Shown: positions 1 to 6,020 of the stretch, one piece after another
Layout of the letters: each line of letters opens with the position of its first letter
Numbering within the stretch: the first letter of the stretch is position 1
Assembly: GCA_042408785.1 (NCBI GenBank)
Contig: JBHOQU010000073.1
Location: 1 to 11,999 of the forward strand
Direction of reading: 5' to 3'
Origin: JAUQQI01 sp042408785
GTDB lineage: Bacteria > Chloroflexota > Dehalococcoidia > JAUQQI01
DNA length: 11,999 nucleotides
Made by a program: the position numbers and the translations under genes
The notes under the pieces: model-generated
What the model was told of the DNA's origin: nothing
The model's input: the letters and a program-made list of their open reading frames with translations, nothing else
Databases searched by the model: none

Positions 1-136
1 GGCCCTCCAGGGTGGACATGGCCGCCTTGACATTACCGTTCAGTTCGAAGGCGATGGGGTTGAACTGCCGGCGTGAAGGTAAACGGCCGGCCTTAGAGGG
101 CTGCGATGGCATCCAGGACCGGGTAGACCCCCTCAT
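1..136 (-). CDS. Ambiguous partial ORF at the window edge, function unknown
   Basis: Read on the minus strand, an open frame runs from an ATG at 136 (or the in-frame ATG at 112) off the left edge. Its last 22 codons before the edge have very high third-position GC (about 19 of 22) and give a protein-like string ending FELNGNVKAAMSTLEG. Neither ATG has a well-placed ribosome binding site; the only purine run lies about 15 nt before 112. A competing plus-strand frame (2-76, ending in TGA at 74-76) could instead be the C-terminus of an upstream gene, but its codons look less biased. I do not recognise either product. Only one of the two, if either, is likely to be real. Confidence 0.2.
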   Translation of the reverse strand, partial: MRGSTRSWMPSQPSKAGRLPSRRQFNPIAFELNGNVKAAMSTLEG

Positions 137-176
137 CCCGGTGTAGCGAACATGGGTTTTCCGTCAACCAGGATAC

Positions 177-742
177 ATGCTGACGTGCGGCCGGGATAGC
201 GCCGACCGCAGCGGCTGCGCTTTTTCACTTGAAGGGTATAATCTACCAGGTTTGCCCGGCCGGCGGCGTCAAGGTAAGTCGGCGGAAGTACTTGCGCGGT
301 TTGGTCAGGTGTCGAACGCGCAGAAACGCTCTGAATTATGGAACCGGCTTTCGGACCTTCGCAATGGCTTAACCCACTGCGGGATGCGAAAGGATGCGCG
401 AGACGAGATATACAAAGTATTTAAGTCACGAATAACAAACATTCAGCGCAACTTGTGGGTACTCCTTGAGGACGCTCCCGACCGGGTGCTCTATGGCAGG
501 CGACTCGCGGTCGACCTGAAAAAGCTTTACGGCGAGGTGGCGAAGCTGGACGAGCCACCCCTTTACCTGCAGCGGGCGAAGGAGCTGGCGGGTGAAGGCA
601 ACGAGGTGGTGCTGACGGGCCGGGCGCACCCATCTGGCTTTATCTGGCCGTGGCCCATGCCCTCCACGGCAAGGTCCGTCGAATGCTTTACACTTCGCCA
701 GCCGGGGGCGAGGTGCTAATCTTTGACCATTCAGCAAGGTAA
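177..742 (+). pseudogene. Degenerate CRISPR accessory gene: HEPN segment plus Csx3/Crn3-like segment, N-truncated and frameshifted
   Basis: An open frame from 177 contains, after an unconvincing first ~35 residues, a helical segment with the sequence LRNGLTHCGMRKD at residues 61-73. R62-N63 to H67 fits the R-x4-6-H signature of HEPN ribonucleases, and its setting resembles the C-terminal HEPN half of TM1812/Csx2-type CRISPR effectors. The N-terminal CARF sensor expected in that family is absent. After residue 150 the frame reads EVVLTGRA and then turns to nonsense. Shifting frame at 627-628 gives PIWLYLAVAHALHGK and on to TAA at 740-742, which matches the GRxPIWL...LAH core of Csx3/Crn3 cyclic-oligoadenylate ring nucleases as I recall it (AF1864). 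The usual YDPRLG-type motif reads YTSPAGG, so that part has probably lost activity. Family assignment is by motif memory. The gene is most likely a relic, although a sequencing error at the shift is possible. The true 5' end is unclear. Confidence 0.6.
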
Positions 743-773
743 GGCGGGATGACCTCCGCCGTTCGCCAACGGT

Positions 774-802
774 TTGCTAATCTCGGAAATCATTTGTATA
801 AT
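774..802 (+). promoter_or_regulatory. Sigma-A-type promoter of the DndC-like/HerA/NurA cassette
   Basis: TTGCTA (774-779) and a perfect TATAAT (797-802) are separated by exactly 17 bp. Transcription would begin near 809, giving a leader of about 97 nt before the ATG at 906. The site lies inside the artificial 5' extension of the reading frame from a TTG at 774, which argues that the extension is not coding. Confidence 0.6.
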
Positions 803-905
803 CTGTAGAAACCGAACTGGCGGTCGCATAACCGGGCAAAATTCATCCCCAGCCTGCGGCCGCGGGTGCGGACGGCCGGCAAATCAGGTCGGGTATAGTT
901 CGGAG

Positions 906-1973
906 ATGACCGAAGACCCGGTCTTCGAAAAGGCCGAGCTGGCTGTAAGCCTCATGCGGGAGGTCTTTAGCGAGGCCGGCCACGTTGCTGTCTGCTATAG
1001 CGGCGGTAAGGACTCCACCCTGCTGGTTCACCTCGCCCTCCAGGCCCTTCAGACCATGAAGGCAAGCCTGCCTCGTTTAAGCATCCTTCTCGTGGACACC
1101 GAAGTTGAGATCCCCAGGGTAATACAACAGGCCACCGGATTTCTTCATAAGGTAAGGGAGTGGGCAGCGCGTCAGAATCTGCCGGTGGACACTGAGGTTT
1201 TAAGACCGGCACCCCACGAGAGCTTCTGGGCGTTGCTTGTCGGCAGGGGATACCCGGCACCCAGCCCGTTCTTCCGCTGGTGCGTCAAGAGGCTCAAGAT
1301 AATGCCCGTCCGCAGGTACCTGAGAAACCTCCAACACGAGGTGACCGTTCTCCTTGGCTCCAGGCTGGAGGAGAGTGAGGCAAGAAGACGGGCAATTAAC
1401 GGCCGGACTATTGGTGGCCGCTGGGTCACCTTCGAAGGGGTTCCGAACACCCGCGCCTACCTTCCGATCGTGGATTGGACTACCGGTGAGGTCTGGGAAT
1501 TTCTGCTGAAAAGTGGCCCCCCTTGGGGGGGGCACTACGGCGAGCTTTTCGGCCTATACTGGGATGCTCTGGACGAATGCATGTTTAGGCCCAACTCCGC
1601 AGGCTACACCTGCAACGGCCGCAGGTTCGGCTGCTGGACGTGCACGGTAGTCAGGCGGGACCGGACCCTGGAAACCCTGGCTGCCTCCGGTGGCGATGGC
1701 GAACTGCTGCTGCTCTTGGAGTTTAAGAACTACCTGCGAGGGGTATCGCAGGACCCATCGAAGCGGGCCGGGGTGACCCGCCGGGGCACCTCGGGTCCGG
1801 GTCCACTAACCCTTTCGGCAAGGCGGCAAATCTTTGAGGCACTCAAAACGCTGGAGGCCCGCCTGGGCCGGCCCTTACTTACTGCCGAGCATGAGGCCTC
1901 CATCCGCCAGGCCTGGGAGCAGGATGCGGGTTCTGGCCTTCCGGGAGGGAAAGATGGCGACCGAGGTTCTTAA
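906..1973 (+). CDS. DndC-like PP-loop ATP pyrophosphatase / PAPS-reductase-family sulfurtransferase
   Basis: The 355-residue product belongs to the PAPS reductase/ATP-pyrophosphatase fold and most resembles DndC, which adenylates DNA during phosphorothioation. The PP-loop SGGKDS lies at residues 32-37. Further family-like stretches are DTEVEIPRV (64-72), SFWALLVGRGYPAP (106-119), FRWCVKRLKI (123-132) and GSRLEESEAR (151-160). Cysteines C225, C236, C243 and C246 (within FGCWTC) form the likely iron-sulfur site of DndC-type proteins, and a GPLTLSARRQI motif follows at 299-309. I chose ATG 906 because homology starts just after it and a promoter lies at 774-802. The 44 upstream codons from a TTG look non-coding. 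The start is not secure, since GGAG abuts the ATG with no usable spacing. The stop overlaps the next gene by 20 nt, so translation is probably coupled. No dndA, B, D or E is in view, so the acceptor (DNA, RNA or other) is inferred. Confidence 0.85.
   Translation: MTEDPVFEKAELAVSLMREVFSEAGHVAVCYSGGKDSTLLVHLALQALQTMKASLPRLSILLVDTEVEIPRVIQQATGFLHKVREWAARQNLPVDTEVLRPAPHESFWALLVGRGYPAPSPFFRWCVKRLKIMPVRRYLRNLQHEVTVLLGSRLEESEARRRAINGRTIGGRWVTFEGVPNTRAYLPIVDWTTGEVWEFLLKSGPPWGGHYGELFGLYWDALDECMFRPNSAGYTCNGRRFGCWTCTVVRRDRTLETLAASGGDGELLLLLEFKNYLRGVSQDPSKRAGVTRRGTSGPGPLTLSARRQIFEALKTLEARLGRPLLTAEHEASIRQAWEQDAGSGLPGGKDGDRGS
1517..1532. repeat. C6-TT-G8 homopolymer palindrome inside the DndC-like gene
   Basis: Six C, two T and eight G form a near-perfect inverted repeat within the coding region (encoding part of SGPPWGGHYG). 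The present length keeps the frame open, since DndC-like motifs continue on both sides. A G8 run is a candidate for slippage. Confidence 0.8.
1943..1949 (+). promoter_or_regulatory. Ribosome binding site that fixes the HerA-like start
   Basis: GGGAGGG lies 4 nt before ATG 1954. No comparable site precedes the upstream in-frame ATG at 1834, which lies deep inside the DndC-like gene, so 1954 is the preferred start. Confidence 0.7.
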
Positions 1974-4083
1974 TCAGCAGGAGCTTCTGGAGGATTTTGA
2001 ATACTGGCTCAAGAAAGCGAAGGGGATTAGCGGATTTCCGAAAGCCGGACGACAGCGGGATGCCATTCGGCACGAGGTGAGAAAGGCACTGCAAGGCGTG
2101 GTGCCCTTCACTCCTGAGGCCGTCCTCGAAGCGGTAAAAGCCAGGCGCGAGGGCAGCGTCCGGACCACGGAACGTGACGATCCTCTCGGCCTTTTTCTGG
2201 AATTTTTTGAATCCGAATACTACACCGACGAAGAGCCCGAAGCGGCCCCCGAGGAGCCCACCGAATCCCCGCCTGAGGAGCCCCTTCCGGCGGCTATGTT
2301 ACCTGCCGAGCGCTCGGGCGCTCCCCGCACGGTTATCGGCCGGGTCGCCCTTACCATTCGTTCGCCTGCCAGGACCGGGGGATTTGCCTTCTGGGTCGAA
2401 GACAACCCCGACATACACTTGGAAGCCGGAACACTTGTCACTGCCGAGAGCCCAGACGATTCATACAAGGTAAGGGTCACGGGCATTGTAATTGACGTGC
2501 ACGCGACCAGCGACGTCGAAACCCCCATTGACAGTTTTTACGGCCATGGCTACGGCAACCCTCAACAACAGGTGGCAACAAAATTGACCGTCGTAACCGT
2601 GGGGGAGGTGGAAACCGTTTACCGGTCGGACGGGCGGGCCGAGCCGGTGCGGGGCAACTGGCCGGTGTTCTTTGCGGACGCCACGGAGATTCGCCAGGCG
2701 TACGGGGCCGAAATTGACCCCCGGTACGAGGTGGTGGGTGGATTTACCTACGACTACGGCCGGCGGCCTGTCGCCATTCCGCTGGACGTGCGATACCTGG
2801 TGGGGTACGAAGCCGCCCATGTAAACATCGCGGGGACATCCGGAGCTGCGACTAAGACCAGCTACGGGCTATTTCTGCTGTTGAGCCTGCTGGCCTATGG
2901 TGGGCGACCTGACTTGCCCGACGACATGCGGGACGGCATTGCGGCCGTGGCCTTCAATGTCAAAGAGGCCGACCTGATGCGCATCGACCGGATGCCCCAG
3001 GACTGGGACGAGGTGAGAAAAAGGCTTCAGAGTCCCCGCCACCGAAATGACCTGACCCTTTGGGAGGCCCTTAAGGACCCCGGCGAGCAGTATCCCATCG
3101 ACCCCCTGAGACTGAAGGAGAGGTTCAGATTCTTTGCGCCCCAGACCCCAACTGGCGGGCTACTAACCGCGCGGCAGTATGGCCCAACCGAGGGGTTCAG
3201 CTATGCCTGCATGGACCTCGCGGAAACCCGTTCACTGCACATGCTTTTGGACCCAAAGGACCTGGACGACCTCAGCACCGCGCTTATCTCAGACCTTACG
3301 GAGGTTCTTAGCACGCGCAAAGATGGGGGTAGCTTCAGCGAAATGCTGGAGCTCCTGCAACGCCTGACGAAGACGCCCACGGGAAAGGGCCTTGACCGGT
3401 GGGTAAGCCTTGGGCCCGAAAGTGGCACCCACCACCATCTAGCGACCGTTAACAAAGTGCTCAACCGGCTTCAGAACGCCATTGGGCGCCAGCTTAGCGG
3501 CCTTCTCAACCAAAGCGATCTCCGGGCCCGGCCAATTCCAGTCCATACCCTTCGGCCAGGTGACCTCTGGGTGATCGATATAAGCAAGGTGCATGACAAG
3601 GGCCAGCGGCTCATCTTTCACACCGTGGTCCGCACCATCTACCGTATCCTGGAGTCCAAGCGTACTAACGAAACCAGGGTGAAGATCGGGCCCGAGAACG
3701 TCGATGTCAGCCCCTTTCCGGGCCGGGTTGTGGTCTTCGTTGACGAGCTTAATAAGTTTGCCCCCGGCGGCCGGGAATATTCGGCCATCAAGGAGGACAT
3801 CCTAGAGGTTACCGCCCGGGGCCGGAGCGTGGGCCTTAGTCTGATCGGAATTCAGCAGCTCGCCTCCAAGGTGGACGATGAGGTTCTGGCTAACTCCAAC
3901 ACCCTGGTGATCGGTCGGACGCACGCAGCCGAAATCCGAAGCCCGGCTTACAATTGGCTCCCTCAGGGCCTGAAAGAGCGGGCGGTGACCCTCGATAAGG
4001 GTTGGATGCTGCTTTGGCATGCCGTTCATAAGCGCCCCGTGTTTTTGCGTTTCCCGGTTCCCCTCCACTTTCTTGAGGGGTAG
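1954..4083 (+). CDS. HerA-type ATP-binding protein (DNA translocase/helicase) with atypical P-loop
   Basis: The 709-residue product looks like a HerA/FtsK-clade ATPase, the hexameric motor that works with NurA on double-stranded DNA. A basic N-terminal part (1-85) is followed by an acidic, Pro/Glu-rich linker (about 91-113). Next comes a probable HAS-like beta-barrel (about 125-270). The P-loop region IAGTSGAATKTSY (292-304) precedes a hydrophobic helix. Walker B is RVVVFVDELNKFAP (591-604, D597-E598), and GLSLIGIQQLASKV (627-640) resembles the glutamine sensor of HerA. The P-loop departs from GxxxxGK[ST]: it reads GTSGAATKTS, one residue longer and with Thr before Lys301. I recall similar GxSGxATKTS loops in poorly characterised ATPases, so it may define a subfamily rather than an inactive enzyme. 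It overlaps the DndC-like gene by 20 nt and is followed after 21 nt by the NurA-like gene, an arrangement that supports a HerA-NurA pair. Confidence 0.8.
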   Translation: MATEVLNQQELLEDFEYWLKKAKGISGFPKAGRQRDAIRHEVRKALQGVVPFTPEAVLEAVKARREGSVRTTERDDPLGLFLEFFESEYYTDEEPEAAPEEPTESPPEEPLPAAMLPAERSGAPRTVIGRVALTIRSPARTGGFAFWVEDNPDIHLEAGTLVTAESPDDSYKVRVTGIVIDVHATSDVETPIDSFYGHGYGNPQQQVATKLTVVTVGEVETVYRSDGRAEPVRGNWPVFFADATEIRQAYGAEIDPRYEVVGGFTYDYGRRPVAIPLDVRYLVGYEAAHVNIAGTSGAATKTSYGLFLLLSLLAYGGRPDLPDDMRDGIAAVAFNVKEADLMRIDRMPQDWDEVRKRLQSPRHRNDLTLWEALKDPGEQYPIDPLRLKERFRFFAPQTPTGGLLTARQYGPTEGFSYACMDLAETRSLHMLLDPKDLDDLSTALISDLTEVLSTRKDGGSFSEMLELLQRLTKTPTGKGLDRWVSLGPESGTHHHLATVNKVLNRLQNAIGRQLSGLLNQSDLRARPIPVHTLRPGDLWVIDISKVHDKGQRLIFHTVVRTIYRILESKRTNETRVKIGPENVDVSPFPGRVVVFVDELNKFAPGGREYSAIKEDILEVTARGRSVGLSLIGIQQLASKVDDEVLANSNTLVIGRTHAAEIRSPAYNWLPQGLKERAVTLDKGWMLLWHAVHKRPVFLRFPVPLHFLEG

Positions 4084-4104
4084 GAGGAGATTGGGGCAGG
4101 TGGT

Positions 4105-5364
4105 ATGTTCTCCCCTGGGTTTCTGGAATACATAAATGCCTTGGCCGCACGCGGGTGGGGAGCGGATGATGCCACCCCTGAAGAGTCTCTGCGCAAGGAG
4201 CCTTTTTTCGACCAAGAGGCTGAGGGGGCCGAAGAACACCATGTCGAAGTCGGTGCCGACAGCTATTCGCCGCTGCCGGTAGGTGACGGCGAGCCAGTTC
4301 AATTTTCTGCCTTTCTGGACGGCGTGCAACGCACCGTGGCCTTTATGTGGGTCAGCACCCCTGGCGGCGCAACAGTGCCGCTCCATGTGGCGCAGATTGC
4401 GGCCGCCGTCATGGTGAGGGGGCGCAATGGTCGGCTAAGGTTCGACCCGGAAATGTTCTCGAGCCGGACCCTAGTGCTCATGCCGTGGGAGGGCCTCAAG
4501 GACGCCGGCGTCGACCTACCCAAGCCTTCGGATGCCCCGGAGGACTGCAATGAATTGACTTTCAGTCTGGAACCGAAGGCCCAGTTTTTCTTCTGCGATA
4601 CTACCTACCCGGGAATCACCACCCGCGAAGACAACCGGGCCCGTAACGAAAGGCCGCTTGCGGGGGAGAGACTTTACAACATTAGCGAGGTCCGGGCGCG
4701 GGCGCAGACCCGGGTGGCAGTCATGCGCCAGATTTTGGAGCTGCTCGTGCTGGCATGCTTCCGTGCCCGCTTTCCAGAAGGCTGGGTGCTCGTGGACGGC
4801 CCCCTGTTTTTACTTGAAAAATGGCAACAGGGAGGGCTCAAGGAGGAAAGGATCCTGCGTAATGCCGTGGGGTACATCAAGAGTTGTCGGAAAAGGCCGC
4901 CAACGCCCCGAGAATTCAAAGTGGTGCTTGGACTCGGGGACCGGGAGCGGACCCCCGTGAAGCGGCTTGAAAGGGAGCCCATGCCCAAAGGTGGGAGCGA
5001 GGCGCTAGATGAGGCCGGGCGGTACCGACGCTGCCACCTCGACTGGTATATCCGGATGCGGGTTCCGGTGGGATGGTGCCCACCCGGTCCCCAGGGGCTG
5101 GTTCGGCTGGATGTCGAGGTGAGTACCCTGGGTCTGGACCGGGGAGACTCGCCGACGCTGAGACCGGAAGGATTCGGCCCCCACGTTGAGACGATAGACC
5201 GCATCACTCGAGGCATCTGGCGGGAGATGTGGCCGGCCCCGGGGCCGCCGAGGGACCCCCGGGGGTGTGTGGAGGTGTATCCGGTAGCGGAACTAGAAAG
5301 GACCCTGCACAACCGGCTGTATCCGCTCCGGGCACTGGCCTACATTTCTCGCCTGCCGCGCTGA
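4105..5364 (+). CDS. NurA-domain nuclease
   Basis: The 419-residue protein fits the NurA nuclease family, RNase H-like enzymes that resect DNA together with HerA. Landmarks in order are AFLDGVQR (69-76, D72 as the first catalytic acid), WVLVDGPLFLLEKW (227-240, D231), GYIKSCRK (256-263, the family's small-residue-Lys patch), HLDWYIRMRVPVGW (311-324) and GLVRLDVEVS (331-340, acidic residues D336 and E338). ATG 4105 is the first in-frame start after a TAG at 4081. A GGAGGAG lies 15 nt upstream, farther than usual, while AGGTGG lies nearer. It is the last gene of the cassette and converges on the isochorismatase-family gene 26 nt away. Adjacency to the HerA-type gene strengthens the call. How its activity relates to the DndC-like enzyme is unknown; cutting or processing unmodified DNA is an inference. 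Confidence 0.75.
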   Translation: MFSPGFLEYINALAARGWGADDATPEESLRKEPFFDQEAEGAEEHHVEVGADSYSPLPVGDGEPVQFSAFLDGVQRTVAFMWVSTPGGATVPLHVAQIAAAVMVRGRNGRLRFDPEMFSSRTLVLMPWEGLKDAGVDLPKPSDAPEDCNELTFSLEPKAQFFFCDTTYPGITTREDNRARNERPLAGERLYNISEVRARAQTRVAVMRQILELLVLACFRARFPEGWVLVDGPLFLLEKWQQGGLKEERILRNAVGYIKSCRKRPPTPREFKVVLGLGDRERTPVKRLEREPMPKGGSEALDEAGRYRRCHLDWYIRMRVPVGWCPPGPQGLVRLDVEVSTLGLDRGDSPTLRPEGFGPHVETIDRITRGIWREMWPAPGPPRDPRGCVEVYPVAELERTLHNRLYPLRALAYISRLPR

Positions 5365-5390
5365 GCGACAAGCTAGTGCTGGCCTGACAA

Positions 5391-6020
5391 TCAACCCACT
5401 GGCAGGCCGTTGAGATAGGACAGGACTTCTTCGAGCCCCACCACGTCCCCGTACTTGGCGTCGATATCCCGCAAATTGGCCTCGTGGGCTGCCTCGTTTC
5501 GGTCTCCCACGGCCTCCCTGGGAACAATGGGTCGGAAGCCGTACTGCAAGGCATCCACCACCGTTGCCCGAATACACCCGGACGTGGTAAGCCCGGTCAC
5601 CACCAGGGTATCGACCTGGCGGGCGGTCAGAATCGAGAGGAGGGGGGTACCGAAAAAGGCCGAGGCATAAAGCTTGACCAGCACAGGTTCATCCGGACTG
5701 GGCTCCAGTCTCGGGTCAACCCGGGTCCATGGCGACCCGGCCTCCAGGGTAAGCAGGGCCGGCACCTTCCGGGTGAAAAGCTGGGCGGTGGTCAGGTCAG
5801 CCTGGCTGTAGGCGACCGTCGTAAAAATCACCGGAATCCGTGCCGACCGGGCGGCATCCAACAGCCGGCGGATGGCCCCCACAACCGCCTCCGCGTCGGC
5901 CCCCAGCGGGGAGCGAGGGTCGGTAAAGCCGACGGTCACGTCCACCACCAGGAGGGCAGGCCGCCGCCCGTAGCCCACCTTTCCCCCGAACCCCGTCCGA
6001 TACCAGCCCGTCATCTTCAT
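5391..6020 (-). CDS. Isochorismatase-fold amidohydrolase, N-carbamoylsarcosine amidase-like
   Basis: The 209-residue protein is a cysteine hydrolase of the isochorismatase superfamily. The predicted triad is D27 (ALLVVDV), K116 (VLVKLYASAF) and C149 (TTSGCIRATV). It resembles Arthrobacter N-carbamoylsarcosine amidase along much of its length: VGYGRRPALL near the start, ASAFFGTPL, VDTLVVTGLTTSGCIRATV, GFRPIVPREAVGDR and NLRDIDAKYGDV. N-carbamoylsarcosine amidase converts N-carbamoylsarcosine to sarcosine, ammonia and CO2. The ATG at 6020 overlaps the hyuB stop as ATGA, so translation is likely coupled; the second Met (6014) is a possible alternative. Standing behind hyuA and hyuB, it would take their ring-opened carbamoyl product. 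The name is used broadly in this superfamily, so another amide or a maleamate-like substrate remains possible. Confidence 0.8.
   Translation of the reverse strand: MKMTGWYRTGFGGKVGYGRRPALLVVDVTVGFTDPRSPLGADAEAVVGAIRRLLDAARSARIPVIFTTVAYSQADLTTAQLFTRKVPALLTLEAGSPWTRVDPRLEPSPDEPVLVKLYASAFFGTPLLSILTARQVDTLVVTGLTTSGCIRATVVDALQYGFRPIVPREAVGDRNEAAHEANLRDIDAKYGDVVGLEEVLSYLNGLPVG

Noticed and set aside
229..242. TATAAT at 237-242 as a promoter for the CRISPR relic
   Set aside because: There is no acceptable -35 at 16-18 bp upstream and no clear gene start downstream, so it may be chance.
1..905. CRISPR array near the accessory relic
   Set aside because: No regularly spaced direct repeats were seen on reading this stretch.
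4674..5312. 212-codon minus-strand open frame opposite the NurA-like gene
   Set aside because: Ser/Arg/Pro-rich shadow; the plus-strand frame carries the NurA motifs.
5365..5410. Intrinsic terminator between the convergent NurA-like and amidase genes
   Set aside because: The only stem (GGCCTG/CAGGCC) has a 16-nt loop and no T-run on either side, and it overlaps the amidase coding end.
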